64,000 nt of DNA, taken from positions 1 through 64,000 of the forward strand of contig JAHEER010000008.1 in NCBI GenBank assembly GCA_024640625.1, in the 5' to 3' direction. Source of the stretch: Desulfobulbaceae bacterium. GTDB taxonomy: Bacteria; Desulfobacterota; Desulfobulbia; Desulfobulbales; Desulfocapsaceae. Shown here piece after piece: positions 25,649 through 37,246 of the stretch. The notes under the pieces are model-generated. The model was not told the origin of the DNA and did not search any database. It was given only the letters and a program-made list of their open reading frames with translations. Within the stretch, counting starts at the first letter, position 1, and every line of letters begins with the position of its first letter. The position numbers and the translations under genes are program-made.

Positions 25649-26796
25649 AGCGCGTAGGCCTCCGGATCGGTAATCGTTTTGACAACCTTGACTTTTCGAC
25701 CGTCCTCGACGTCACGATGCCCTTCGACCACAACGCGTTCGCCTGGTTCAAGCCCTGCGGTGATTTCTACCATCCATTTCTCCATGATGCCGGTGGTTAC
25801 GTTGCGCTTTTCGACCACCCCGTCCTGTTCGACAAACACGTATTGTTCGTTATTGCGGGATATGATTGAGTAGAAGGGTATGGACAAGGCCTGGTCACGG
25901 CTCTGCTTGACGATGTCGGCGCGGACGAACATACCGGGCAGGATTCGATGTTCGGGATTGTCCAGCTCCAGTTCCAGTCTATAGAGCCGGGCCATGCTCT
26001 CGGGAGAACTGGAAAGGAAATGCCTCCTGCCGGCAACCTTGAGATTATCCAGCGCCTTGATCGTCACATCGACCGTGTCGAGTTTTCGGACTGCGGTCAC
26101 ATCTGATTCGGGAATGCCGATCACCGCCTTGACGCGGTCGATCTGCAATATCCTGCCCACCGGGTCGCCGACGCCAAGGAACATGCCGACTTTGGCGTCG
26201 AGGCGTCTGATAACGCCGTCGATCGGCGCCTTGATCGTGCAGCGCTCGAACAGCAGCTGGGCATTGTCGAGATCGGCTTTGGCGGTCTGCATCCGGGTCT
26301 CACGGGCTTCGAGTTCGGCGGGAGGAATAACTCCTTTGGAATATACAGATTTGTCTCTCTGATAATCTGCTTTGGCCAAATTATAAGCGGCCTGCGCCCG
26401 CTCGAGGGCTATCCGATAGTCGTCGGATTCAATCTGGATCAGGATATCGCCCTCCCGCACACTATCTCCTTCATTGACCACCACCTCCTCGACAGTACCT
26501 GCAATCTTGGCGGTCAGATCCAGTTCGTTCCACGCTTCTATTGAGCCGGGCAGATTGAGCCGGTTGCTGATCTTGGCAGGGTTAACCTGCATGATCACTG
26601 TGTTGACCGGGGGACGTTCCTGTTTAATGGCGGCTTCCTGCTCGGCCAGAATAGCCGATTTCTTGTCACTGATTGTCACGAACAGCAGCACGATCAGTAC
26701 CGCCATACCCAGCAGCACCAGGCGCGGCAGATTGTACCAGAAGAAAAAGACGATTTTGCCTCTGAGCGTCTTTGGTCTTTGATAATCGGTTCTCAT
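25645..26796 (-). CDS. RND membrane fusion protein (HlyD/AcrA family)
   Basis: The periplasmic adaptor of the pump. From the preferred ATG 26796 (GGGGAAACC ahead of it) it is 383 residues with an N-terminal membrane anchor (LVLLGMAVLIVLLFVTI). A lipoyl-like half (LTAKIAGTVEEVVVNEGDSV) is followed by an alpha-hairpin (RAQAAYNLAKADYQRDKSVY onward), the second lipoyl half (CTIKAPIDGVIRRLDAKVG) and the beta-barrel and membrane-proximal domains. A start at 26832 would overlap tetR by 20 bases and lacks a better ribosome-binding site. It overlaps the RND gene by four bases. Confidence 0.9.
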   Translation of the reverse strand: MRTDYQRPKTLRGKIVFFFWYNLPRLVLLGMAVLIVLLFVTISDKKSAILAEQEAAIKQERPPVNTVIMQVNPAKISNRLNLPGSIEAWNELDLTAKIAGTVEEVVVNEGDSVREGDILIQIESDDYRIALERAQAAYNLAKADYQRDKSVYSKGVIPPAELEARETRMQTAKADLDNAQLLFERCTIKAPIDGVIRRLDAKVGMFLGVGDPVGRILQIDRVKAVIGIPESDVTAVRKLDTVDVTIKALDNLKVAGRRHFLSSSPESMARLYRLELELDNPEHRILPGMFVRADIVKQSRDQALSIPFYSIISRNNEQYVFVEQDGVVEKRNVTTGIMEKWMVEITAGLEPGERVVVEGHRDVEDGRKVKVVKTITDPEAYAL

Positions 26797-26812
26797 GGTT
26801 TCCCCGAATTCG

Positions 26813-27412
26813 TTATGGTTTGAGACCTTCAATGGTCTGAATCATCATCGTTCTCATGGCATCTCCGATATCTTCAGTGGCAATCATGCCGGTATACCAG
26901 CACGTCAGCATGAGAAGATAAATCGCATAGATATGCCCTGAGATGTGCAGTAATTCCAAATCAGTGCGCAGCTCGCCGCGTTCCTGGGCCCGCCGATAAA
27001 TGGGGTAGAGCATATCGAAATAGTCGTTCTGGACTTGAAAGTCTTCCTCGCTCAGCGGTTCCTTGGGAAACACCTTCTCATGCAAATAAACCCTCCCAAA
27101 TTCCTTGTGATCGGTCACATAGTTGAAATCGGCCATGAAGATGATCATAAGTTGGTCGATGAGAGGGGTTTCCGGATTCGTCTTAGCGGCCAGTTCACTT
27201 CTGGCATAATCCAACTGGTCATCGCAGAAGGCTTTGACAATATCTCTTTTGGTCTCGAAATAGCTATAAATAGTCCCTTTACCGATTCCGGCTTCGCGGG
27301 CCAGTTCCTCTATGGAGGTCTGCTCGAAACCCTTTCTGGAAAAGAGCTTGACGGCTGAATCAAGGATGCATCGTCTGGTCCTGATTTTGTGTTGTTCTCT
27401 GATTGAACTCAT
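26813..27412 (-). CDS. TetR-family repressor of the RND efflux operon
   Basis: A 199-residue one-component repressor. The N-terminal helix-turn-helix is clear: RRCILDSAVKLFSRKGFEQT then SIEELAREAGIGKGTIYSYF (about 13-52). The C-terminal ligand-binding domain is helical and of ordinary length. It is the first gene of the efflux operon and overlaps or abuts the MFP gene. Three copies of one palindromic motif lie around its own promoter (27529-27590), which strongly suggests autorepression relieved by a pump substrate. Confidence 0.93.
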   Translation of the reverse strand: MSSIREQHKIRTRRCILDSAVKLFSRKGFEQTSIEELAREAGIGKGTIYSYFETKRDIVKAFCDDQLDYARSELAAKTNPETPLIDQLMIIFMADFNYVTDHKEFGRVYLHEKVFPKEPLSEEDFQVQNDYFDMLYPIYRRAQERGELRTDLELLHISGHIYAIYLLMLTCWYTGMIATEDIGDAMRTMMIQTIEGLKP

Positions 27413-27528
27413 AGTAATGCCAATGGTTTTATTCTGCGGAGCAGCTTCAGGTGCTCCCGTAGATATTATTTACAACCTGATATTGTTTAATAATTTTATT
27501 TCCTGTCAGGCTGTTACCGTAAAAAAGT

Positions 27529-27590
27529 CGACTGCGGTCGGAATATTACTATAAAGTCGACCAAAGTCAAGAAAAAATCGACTGCGGTCG
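27529..27590. promoter_or_regulatory. Three TetR operator copies
   Basis: CGACTGCGGTCG occurs at 27529-27540 and again, identical, at 27579-27590. CGACCAAAGTCA, a looser copy, is at 27558-27569. All share the CGAC-N4-GTCG/A inverted-repeat form usual for TetR-family operators. Start-to-start spacings are 29 and 21 bases. Copy one lies just downstream of the -10 box, copy two covers the -35 box, and copy three lies upstream. Confidence 0.75.
27543..27570 (-). promoter_or_regulatory. Promoter of tetR-MFP-RND-tolC operon
   Basis: On the minus strand TTGACT (27570-27565) and TAATAT (27548-27543) are 16 bases apart. The -35 box lies within operator copy two, and the transcription start falls near copy one, so bound repressor would block polymerase. 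Confidence 0.65.
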
Positions 27591-27819
27591 CCTTTTTTAA
27601 TAAAATCTAAACAAAACATACTTTTAAATGATAGTATCTCGGTTTTATTTTCGTCACTTTTTGCTCACGGGCAGGTACAGGGACAGGCAACCCAATTGAA
27701 GCGAGGCCATTAACTGGTGTGTTCCAGTAATTGACCCTTTATTTTCCTGAGTTTGCATTGCCAATCATGATTCAGTGACTTATGGTAGAGCGGCCCTGGT
27801 AGCATCTGTAAAGTAGGAA

Positions 27820-28635
27820 ATGAGGTTCAACAAGAGCAGCGCTAAATGCTGCTATCTGGTGAAATCAACTATTGGGATGATGGAAATTCAGGCTTGGTTG
27901 AGTCAATCAATTGGTGATCTGGCCACTGTTCTGCAGCTTGGCTACGCCTTTGGAGCAGGCATGGTTGCGGCGGTCAACCCCTGTGGATTCGCCATGCTGC
28001 CGGTTTACCTGTCGCTCTACCTGGGGGCAGATGACGCGCAGTACAGCGAACGCGCCTGGTACGTGAGGGTCGGCCGGGCCGCAGGTGTTGCCGCGATAGT
28101 AACCGCCGGATTCGGCCTCTTGTTTGGTCTGCTTGGCATTGTCGTGTCGGCAGGCGGCTCATTTCTGCTGGCCGCCATGCCCTGGCTCTCGGTGATCATC
28201 GGCGTCTGTCTGGTGCTGCTTGGCGTCTGGCTGATGCTGGGCAAACACATTTCCCTCGATATCATGACCAGAATCTCCGCCAGGATAGGGGATCCGCGCT
28301 CAATAAGCGTAAAGGGATTCTTTCTCTTCGGAATAGGCTTCGGTGCTACCTCTCTGGGCTGCACACTGCCTATTTTTCTGGTGGTGGTCGGTGGTTCCCT
28401 GACCTCCGGAGACTTTACCTCTGGTATTATCCAATTTATCCTCTATATACTCGGCACCGGCTCGGTCCTGCTGGTACTAAGTGTCGGCATGGCTCTTATC
28501 AAGGGCGGTGCCGTTCTCTCTCTGTTCAGGCGCATAGTCCCCTACGTAAACCGGATTTCTGCCGTGCTTCTTATTCTGGCCGGAAGCTACATCTGCTACT
28601 ACTGGCTCAAGAGCGGACTGCTGCTGCCCTCATGA
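27820..28635 (+). CDS. CcdA/DsbD-like thiol-disulfide transmembrane protein
   Basis: A 271-residue polytopic membrane protein of the CcdA/DsbD-TM family, which passes electrons from cytoplasmic thioredoxin to periplasmic partners, for example for cytochrome c maturation. The two redox-active Cys sites are present: AAVNPCGFAMLPVYL in the first helix and LGCTLPIFLVVV in the fourth. Six membrane segments can be counted. The start could be 27820, or the ATGATG at 27877-27880; the extra 19-20 residues look non-membrane and neither start has an ideal ribosome-binding site. It overlaps the next gene by four bases (ATGA). In a cytochrome-rich sulfate reducer a role in cytochrome c assembly is plausible. 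Confidence 0.8.
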   Translation: MRFNKSSAKCCYLVKSTIGMMEIQAWLSQSIGDLATVLQLGYAFGAGMVAAVNPCGFAMLPVYLSLYLGADDAQYSERAWYVRVGRAAGVAAIVTAGFGLLFGLLGIVVSAGGSFLLAAMPWLSVIIGVCLVLLGVWLMLGKHISLDIMTRISARIGDPRSISVKGFFLFGIGFGATSLGCTLPIFLVVVGGSLTSGDFTSGIIQFILYILGTGSVLLVLSVGMALIKGGAVLSLFRRIVPYVNRISAVLLILAGSYICYYWLKSGLLLPS

Positions 28636-29537
28636 GCGGCCAGCTGACCCGCGGCATGGTCGCGGCTTCTCTCTCTTACACGATCTGGGGGATACTGCCG
28701 ATTTACTGGAAGGCACTTGACCACGTACCCGCTTATGAGATACTTGGCCACCGCATGGCCTGGTCGCTTCCCTTTATCGTGGTAATTCTGGTCCTCTCCG
28801 GTCAGGGTGGAGTGTTGCGCCAACTGCGGAGCAGGAAGGCACTCACCATATCAGCCCTCAGTGCTGCGCTGTTGGCCATCAACTGGCTCATTTACATCTG
28901 GGCCGTCAATGCCGATCACATCGTCGAGACCAGCCTGGGGTATTATATCAATCCTCTGGTGACGGTTGCCTTCGGTGTGTTTTTCCTGAACGAACGGCTG
29001 CGCGGCGCTCAGATCGCGGCCCTGGCGCTCGCCCTTGGCGGAGTATTGTATCTCACCCTGGTGTACGGTTCTTTTCCCTGGATTGCCCTTTCCCTGGCCC
29101 TGACTTTTGCTTTGTACGGATTGATTCACAAGAAAATTCAGATTGGCCCGCTGAAAAGCCTCTACCAGGAAACACTGTTATTCTTTCTGCCGGCCCTGGT
29201 GCTTATTCTCTTCCTTGGCAGAGACGGCAGTTCCGGTTTCCTGCACGGGGACGCAGCCACGATTACAATGCTTGCCGGCACCGGTCTGATTACCACCATA
29301 CCACTCCTGCTGTTTGGTTATGCTGCTCAGAACATACCGCTGTTTGTGCTGGGAATTCTGCAGTATACCGCTCCGACCCTGAATCTGCTGATCGGCGTCT
29401 TCATCTACGGCGAGGAGTTTCCCTTCAGCAGGATGATAGGCTTTCTGCTGGTCTGGGGTGCACTGGCGCTTTTTATGGCTGAAGGGGTTTTCCAGAGAGC
29501 GCGTCAACAGAGGCGCCTGGCGGGTGACAGTGATTAA
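28632..29537 (+). CDS. rarD: RarD-like EamA-family transporter
   Basis: A 301-residue inner-membrane protein with about ten helices, of the drug/metabolite transporter superfamily. The beginning GMVAASLSYTIWGILPIYWK, then VPAYEILGHRMAWSLPFI and VETSLGYYINPLVTVAFGV, is characteristic of RarD (named after chloramphenicol sensitivity). The true substrate of RarD proteins is not established. Its start overlaps the stop of the CcdA-like gene, indicating one transcript, but a functional link is not known. Confidence 0.88.
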   Translation: MSGQLTRGMVAASLSYTIWGILPIYWKALDHVPAYEILGHRMAWSLPFIVVILVLSGQGGVLRQLRSRKALTISALSAALLAINWLIYIWAVNADHIVETSLGYYINPLVTVAFGVFFLNERLRGAQIAALALALGGVLYLTLVYGSFPWIALSLALTFALYGLIHKKIQIGPLKSLYQETLLFFLPALVLILFLGRDGSSGFLHGDAATITMLAGTGLITTIPLLLFGYAAQNIPLFVLGILQYTAPTLNLLIGVFIYGEEFPFSRMIGFLLVWGALALFMAEGVFQRARQQRRLAGDSD

Positions 29538-29685
29538 AACTCGCCTGCCATACCATATAGGAAAACAGTGATTATAATAATCCTATAAAGGGTCTTTGCA
29601 TGATGTGCGAGCAGGCCGACTCTTCTCTTCTTTCACTCCCTCTCTCCACCAGGCCTGAAGAATCATCATGCTGAGACCCCGTTTT

Positions 29686-30488
29686 TTACGCCATTCGGAT
29701 AGCCCGGGCAACTGCGAGGGCCTGCCTGGTTGCCGCCACATCATGTACCCTGAATATCGACACGTTCTTCTCAAGGCTTAGCGCCGAGACCACACTGCTG
29801 ACCGGGTCGCGCTGGTCGGCATCGAGGCCGGTCAGGTCGCCCAGAAATCGTTTACGACTGTGACCCAACAATAGGGGACGATTAAGCTCAGAAAGCCGGT
29901 CAAGATTGTTGAGAAGCTGGAGGTTATGCTCCAGCTTTTTGCCGAAACCGATGCCCGGGTCGATGATGATCCGATTCGGGTCGATGCCGGCATTGTCAAG
30001 AAACGCCAGACGCTCTTTGAAAAATGATATGACCTCTTCCACCACATCGTCATAGTGTGGGGTATCCTGCATGGTTCCTGGCGTACCCTGCATGTGCATA
30101 ATAACCAGTTCGCCGCTGCTCTGCTTTACAACCCCGATCATCTCGGGATCTTTGCGCACGGCGCTGACGTCATTGATGATATCGGCACCGATCGCCAGTG
30201 CCTGCTTGGCGACTTCTGCTTTACTGGTATCTATGGAGATGGGGATGTCGGAAATGGACCGGATCGACTCGATCACCGGTAATACCCGTTGCAGCTCGTC
30301 ATCAATTGAAACAGGCTGGGCATAGGGTCTTGTGGATTCGCCGCCGACGTCTATGATATCGGCACCCTGATCAATCAGATTACGGGCCTGTTTTAGGGCG
30401 GCTCCAGAGTCGAAGAACTCACCGCCGTCAGAGAAAGAATCAGGTGTAACATTGATAATGCCCATGATCCTGACGGATCGGGCAATGC

Positions 30489-30492
<4 letters not shown>
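29686..30492 (-). CDS. folP: Dihydropteroate synthase
   Basis: Joins 6-hydroxymethyl-7,8-dihydropterin pyrophosphate to p-aminobenzoate in folate synthesis. The 268 residues form the expected TIM barrel with IMGIINVTPDSFSDGGEFFD near 9-28, DIIDVGGESTRPYAQPV (pterin site), PISIDTSKAEVAKQAL, GADIINDVSA, IIIDPGIGFGKKLEHNLQLL, LLLGHSRKRFLGDL and the final FRVHDV. All catalytic loops are intact. Its start overlaps the end of ftsH by four bases, an arrangement (ftsH-folP) common in bacteria. Confidence 0.97.
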
Positions 30493-32441
<1,949 letters not shown>

Positions 32442-32554
32442 ATGAACCTCCCGGTAGTACTGAAAACTATTGAAAAGTACCAAGTATTAATAACAGCACC
32501 TAAATTAAAACATCTTTGTGGGTTGTCGAGCACTATCCTTTAATATTGTAGTCA

Positions 32555-35500
32555 TCAGGCAAATTTTTGTACAGGTTTAACCCCTATCCGTTTCTCGCCG
32601 AAGGCTCTCAGCGCACTGACAAAAGCAGCGGCACCGTTGGTCGTGGTAGTATAGGGGATGTGCAGATCGATCGCTCCCCTTCTGATGCGGTAACTGTCCT
32701 CGGTGGTGCGTTTGCCCATGGACGTGTTGATGATCCAGGTGATTTCGCGGTTGTGGATCATGTCAAGAATATGGGGGCGGCCTTGGGAGATCTTGTTTAT
32801 CCGATGGCTGTCGAGGTTGTTTTCCAGGAGGAACTGGTTGGTTCCATCGGTGGCGAAAATGGTGTAGCCCATTTTCTTCAACTCAGCAGCGACCGGCACA
32901 ATCGATTCCTTGTCGTTGTCCCGCACCGAGATGAAGACGTTGCCCTTTTCCGGCAGGCTCGAACCGGCTGCCAGCAGCGCCTTGCCGATGGCTAGACCGA
33001 GATTGTCGTCGATGCCCATGACTTCGCCAGTGGACTTCATTTCGGGTCCGAGCAGGGTGTCAACGCCATCGAAACGGTCGAAAGGGAATACCGCCTCTTT
33101 CACTGCCCAGTGGCTGATTACCACTTCTTCGGAGAGGCCGAGATCGGCCAGGCTCATGCCCAGCATGACCTTGGTGGCCAGCTTGGCCAGGGGAACTCCC
33201 GTCGCCTTGCTGACGAAAGGTACGGTTCTCGAGGCCCGGGGATTAACTTCGAGGACAAAAAGCCTCTCATCCTTTACGGCGAATTGTACATTCATCAGGC
33301 CGATGACACCCAGTTCGATGGCCATGGCCCGGCTGGCGGCTTCTATTTCCTCGATCACAGCCGCTGATAGGGAGTGCGGCGGCAGCACACAGGCTGAATC
33401 TCCCGAGTGGATGCCTGCCTCCTCGATGTGCTCCATGATGCCTCCAATTACAGTGATCGACCCGTCGCTAATTGCGTCGACATCTATTTCGGTGGCATCC
33501 TTGAGAAACTGATCGATGAGGATCGGATGTTCCTGCGCCGTTCCGCCAATGGACTCCATGAATTCATTGATCGCTGCATCGTTGTAGGCGATTCTCATGG
33601 CCCGGCCGCCCAGTACATAAGAGGGTCTAATGACCACCGGATAGCCGATGCGGTTAGCCGCCGCAATCGCCTCTTCCTGGGTGAAGACGGTGTCATTCTC
33701 GGGCTGTCTGAGGTTAAGTTTTTTGAGAAACTGCTGGAACCGTTCTCGATCCTCGGCCCGATCAATCGCATCGGGGGGCGTGCCGATGATCTTGACTCCC
33801 GCCTCTTCAAGCGGTACCGCCAGATTCAGAGGGGTCTGGCCGCCAAATTGAACGATCACTCCATCGGGCTCCTCCTGGTCAATGATGTTCAGCACATCTT
33901 CACGGGTCAGGGGTTCAAAATAGAGCTTGTCGGAGGTGTCGTAGTCGGTTGAGACCGTTTCCGGATTGGAGTTCACCATGATCGATTCGACGCCGATTTC
34001 TTTCAGCGCGAACGAGGCGTGGACGCAGCAGTAGTCGAACTCGATTCCCTGGCCAATGCGGTTGGGGCCGCCGCCCAGGATGATGATCTTTTGTCGATCG
34101 CTCCTGAACGCCTCGTTTTCCTGTTCATAGGTTGAGTAGCAGTAGGGAGTATACGATTCGAACTCGGCCCCGCAGGTATCCACCAACTTGTAGACCGGCA
34201 CCACGCCGCTGCCCTTGCGCAGGGATCTAAGGTCTTCTTCAGTGGTTCCGGTCAAGTGGGCGATTTGCTTGTCTGAAAATCCCTGCTCTTTGCAGTGGCG
34301 CAGGAAATCGGGCTCCAGTCCGTTGAACCCTTTCTCCCTTATGAGCTGCTCGGTATCTACAATCTGCTTGAGATTGTACAGAAACCAGGGATCGATTTTG
34401 GTCCACTCGGCGATGGTCTCGGTCTCGATTCCTCTTCTCAAGGCCTCGTGGAGATAGGACAGACGTTTTGAACTGGGCGTCACCAGGCCGCTTTCCAGAT
34501 CTTGGACATCGAGGTGCTCGAGAATCTCGCGGCCGTCGCCGCCAAAGCCGAATCTGCCGATTTCAAGAGACCGCATCCCTTTTTGGAACGCCTCCTTGAA
34601 GGTCCGGCCGATGGCCATTGTTTCACCCACTGATTTCATCGAAGTGGTGAGAAAGTCTTCGGCATCGGGGAACTTTTCAAAAGTCCAGCGGGGTATTTTG
34701 ACCACGCAATAATCGATGGTAGGTTCAAAGGAAGCGTATGTCTCACGGGTGATATCGTTGGGAATCTCGTCGAGCGTATAGCCCACGGCCAGCTTGGCGG
34801 CAATTTTGGCGATGGGAAAACCGGTTGCCTTGGAGGCCAGAGCCGAACTTCTCGATACCCGAGGGTTCATCTCGATGACCATTAATTCACCGTCTTCTGG
34901 ATTCACGGCGAACTGGACGTTGGAGCCCCCGGTTTCAACGCCGATCTCCCGAATGATGGCGATGGCCGCATCGCGCATCTCCTGGTATTCACGGTCGGTG
35001 AGGGTCTGAGCCGGAGCCACGGTGATCGAATCACCGGTGTGCACGCCCATGGCGTCGACATTCTCGATGGAGCAGATGATGACCACATTGTCCTTGGCGT
35101 CGCGCATCACCTCTAGTTCGTACTCCTTCCAACCCAGGAGGCTGCGTTCGAGCATGATTTCGCTGGTCATGGACAAATCAAGACCCTGTTTGCAGAGATC
35201 TTCGAGCTCCTGGCGGTTGTAGGCCACGCCGCCGCCGGTGCCGCCCAGGGTAAAGCTGGGTCTGACGATGATCGGAAAGCCGATCTCGTCGCCGGCTTTC
35301 ATTGCTTCCTCCAGGGTGTGGACGATGGCAGATTCAGGCACTTTCAGGTTTATGGACCGCATCGCCTCCCTGAATTCGTCCCGGCCTTCGGCCTTGTGGA
35401 TAACCTCGATCTTGGCCGCCAGCATCTCCACGTTGTAGTGTTCCAGTGCACCGGTTTCGGCCACCTTAATGGCGGTGTTCAGCGCGGTTTGTCCGCCAAG

Positions 35501-35767
35501 GGTGGGAAGCAGCGCATCGGGCCGCTCCTGCTCGATGACCTTGACCACCATTTCCGGGGTAATTGGTTCGATGTAAGTGGCGTCTGCCAGCCCAGGGTCG
35601 GTCATGATGGTGGCCGGGTTGGAGTTGATCAACACGACCTCGTATCCTTCTTCCTTGAGAGCTTTGACTGCCTGGGCCCCGGAGTAGTCAAACTCGCAGG
35701 CCTGACTGATGATGATTGGACCCGAGCCAATGATGAGGATTTTGTGTATGTCGGTTCGTTTGGGCAT
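32555..35767 (-). CDS. carB: Carbamoyl-phosphate synthase large subunit
   Basis: Makes carbamoyl phosphate from bicarbonate, ammonia (from CarA) and two ATP, for arginine and pyrimidine synthesis. The 1070 residues match the usual length. The two homologous ATP-grasp halves are obvious: [20 protein letters not shown] near residue 12 and [20 protein letters not shown] near 555, each followed by carboxyphosphate/carbamate domains with [20 protein letters not shown] and [20 protein letters not shown]. The MGS-like allosteric domain closes the protein. carA lies 55 bases upstream on the same strand. No frameshift or missing motif was noticed. Confidence 0.98.
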   Translation of the reverse strand: MPKRTDIHKILIIGSGPIIISQACEFDYSGAQAVKALKEEGYEVVLINSNPATIMTDPGLADATYIEPITPEMVVKVIEQERPDALLPTLGGQTALNTAIKVAETGALEHYNVEMLAAKIEVIHKAEGRDEFREAMRSINLKVPESAIVHTLEEAMKAGDEIGFPIIVRPSFTLGGTGGGVAYNRQELEDLCKQGLDLSMTSEIMLERSLLGWKEYELEVMRDAKDNVVIICSIENVDAMGVHTGDSITVAPAQTLTDREYQEMRDAAIAIIREIGVETGGSNVQFAVNPEDGELMVIEMNPRVSRSSALASKATGFPIAKIAAKLAVGYTLDEIPNDITRETYASFEPTIDYCVVKIPRWTFEKFPDAEDFLTTSMKSVGETMAIGRTFKEAFQKGMRSLEIGRFGFGGDGREILEHLDVQDLESGLVTPSSKRLSYLHEALRRGIETETIAEWTKIDPWFLYNLKQIVDTEQLIREKGFNGLEPDFLRHCKEQGFSDKQIAHLTGTTEEDLRSLRKGSGVVPVYKLVDTCGAEFESYTPYCYSTYEQENEAFRSDRQKIIILGGGPNRIGQGIEFDYCCVHASFALKEIGVESIMVNSNPETVSTDYDTSDKLYFEPLTREDVLNIIDQEEPDGVIVQFGGQTPLNLAVPLEEAGVKIIGTPPDAIDRAEDRERFQQFLKKLNLRQPENDTVFTQEEAIAAANRIGYPVVIRPSYVLGGRAMRIAYNDAAINEFMESIGGTAQEHPILIDQFLKDATEIDVDAISDGSITVIGGIMEHIEEAGIHSGDSACVLPPHSLSAAVIEEIEAASRAMAIELGVIGLMNVQFAVKDERLFVLEVNPRASRTVPFVSKATGVPLAKLATKVMLGMSLADLGLSEEVVISHWAVKEAVFPFDRFDGVDTLLGPEMKSTGEVMGIDDNLGLAIGKALLAAGSSLPEKGNVFISVRDNDKESIVPVAAELKKMGYTIFATDGTNQFLLENNLDSHRINKISQGRPHILDMIHNREITWIINTSMGKRTTEDSYRIRRGAIDLHIPYTTTTNGAAAFVSALRAFGEKRIGVKPVQKFA

Positions 35768-35822
35768 GAGGAAATGATCGCTGGTGATTGCCTGAGTGTT
35801 GGTCTGGTGGGTTATGTCCCGG

Positions 35823-36941
35823 TCAGGATGATTTGATCAGTTCGATGAAGCGGTCGAACAGATATTCGGAATCGTGCGGTCCCGGTGCGTGCTCCGGATG
35901 ATACTGCACGGAAAAGGCTGGGTAAGCCCGGTGTCTCATTCCCTCACAACTGTCGTCATTGAGGTTTATGTGGGTCAACTCAACCTGGTCCGGGTCCAGG
36001 GTGCTCATGTCCACGCAAAAACCGTGGTTCTGGGAGGTGATCTCCACACGACCGGTCTGCAGGTCTTTCACCGGCTGATTGGTGCCCCGGTGGCCGAATT
36101 TCAACTTGTAAGTAGAACCGCCGTAGGCCAGGCCCAGGATCTGATGACCGAGGCAGATACCGAAGATTGGTTTCTGGCCCAGCAATTCCCGCACGGTATC
36201 GACGACCCCTTCGACTCCCTCGGGATCACCGGGGCCGTTGGAGAGAAATATCCCATCCGGCTCCATATCCAGCACCGCCTGGGCAGTGGTGGTGGCCGGG
36301 ACAACCTGCACCCGGCAGCCGCGTGTTTCGAAAATCCTGATCTGGTTGAATTTAATGCCGAAATCAAAGGCCACGATTTTCAGCTCCGGAGGCGCGACTG
36401 GAGGAATAAAGGCGGTGCCGGGCTGCGGCTTGTCGTGGCCCCAGGTATAGGGTTCACTGCAGCTCACCAGTTTCACCATGTCCTGGCCGACAAGACCGTG
36501 CCACTGACTGGCGCGTTCCACCAGGGAATCAGGGTCGAGATCCTCGGTGGAAACCACTCCCTTCATGGCACCGGCGGAACGGATGTGCCGCACCAGCGCC
36601 CGGGTGTCAAATCCCTCAACGCCTAGCACCTTGAATTCTCTCAGAAAATCAACCAGCGGCCGGGTTGATCTGAAATTTGACGGCTGGCGTTGATATTCCT
36701 TGACCAGAAAGGCCTTCGGGTGAATGGCCAGTGATTCCATATCTTCGGGATTTATCCCGTAATTGCCGATCAGCGGATAGGTCATGGTGATGATCTGACC
36801 GGTGTAGGAGGGGTCGGTAAGCACCTCCTGGTAGCCGCTCATAGAGGTATTGAAAACGATCTCACCAACCGCCTCCCCAGGGCCGGTGAACGAGCGTCCC
36901 TCGAAGATAGTGCCGTCTTCCAGGGCTATTAAAGCTTTCAT
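35823..36941 (-). CDS. carA: Carbamoyl-phosphate synthase small subunit
   Basis: Glutaminase subunit that delivers ammonia to CarB. From ATG 36941, preceded by AAAGGTAA, the protein is 372 residues, the normal CarA length. A longer in-frame start at 37055 would add 38 non-conserved residues and is rejected. Visible are [20 protein letters not shown] in the N-terminal domain and the class I glutaminase with [22 protein letters not shown] (nucleophile Cys), TSQNHGF and [12 protein letters not shown] (His and Glu of the triad). Confidence 0.97.
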   Translation of the reverse strand: MKALIALEDGTIFEGRSFTGPGEAVGEIVFNTSMSGYQEVLTDPSYTGQIITMTYPLIGNYGINPEDMESLAIHPKAFLVKEYQRQPSNFRSTRPLVDFLREFKVLGVEGFDTRALVRHIRSAGAMKGVVSTEDLDPDSLVERASQWHGLVGQDMVKLVSCSEPYTWGHDKPQPGTAFIPPVAPPELKIVAFDFGIKFNQIRIFETRGCRVQVVPATTTAQAVLDMEPDGIFLSNGPGDPEGVEGVVDTVRELLGQKPIFGICLGHQILGLAYGGSTYKLKFGHRGTNQPVKDLQTGRVEITSQNHGFCVDMSTLDPDQVELTHINLNDDSCEGMRHRAYPAFSVQYHPEHAPGPHDSEYLFDRFIELIKSS

Positions 36942-37146
36942 ATCATTACCTTTCACATTATGAATAACCGGCAGCTGGTGAAGCTTCCGTGGTCCCTGGA
37001 GAGCATCGCCGGCCTGTCCGGGGGTGAGGAATTTACTACCGTATTTAGCCGACACAAAATATCAATAATTAACTCGGAAACGCAGTCAACGTCAACTCAA
37101 TTCGAGCCACGGCAATGGACCAGCGGCCGCCTCTGGTGAATCTTGG

Positions 37147-37176
37147 CAGGTGAGCACCCTGGCGCGTGGGCACCTG
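37147..37176 (+). other. Inverted repeat upstream of the ModF-like gene
   Basis: CAGGTG (37147-37152) pairs with CACCTG (37171-37176). The stem continues past a two-base internal mismatch with CAC/GTG, leaving a loop of about eight bases. It stands about 70 bases before the ModF-like start and could be a leader hairpin or protein site. No known riboswitch was matched. Confidence 0.35.
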
Positions 37177-37246
37177 TCAGGGCGCATGATTAACCAGGGC
37201 AGGGTGGCTTCTTGAGTTTGGCGGCGACTCATGGTAAAGCAGGCTC

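Larger units (their letters stand above)
27413..27819. other. Divergent intergenic region tetR / ccdA-like gene
   Basis: 407 bases without a gene. The tetR side has a leader hairpin GGAGCA-CCTGAAGC-TGCTCC on the minus strand (27438-27457), the promoter and the three operators. The right half (27600-27819) is moderately AT-rich and has no clear promoter for the plus-strand gene. Confidence 0.7.

Noticed and set aside
37147-37246. Molybdenum-cofactor riboswitch before the ModF-like gene
   Set aside because: A hairpin is present, but I could not match the conserved core of the Moco RNA; it would need a covariance-model search.
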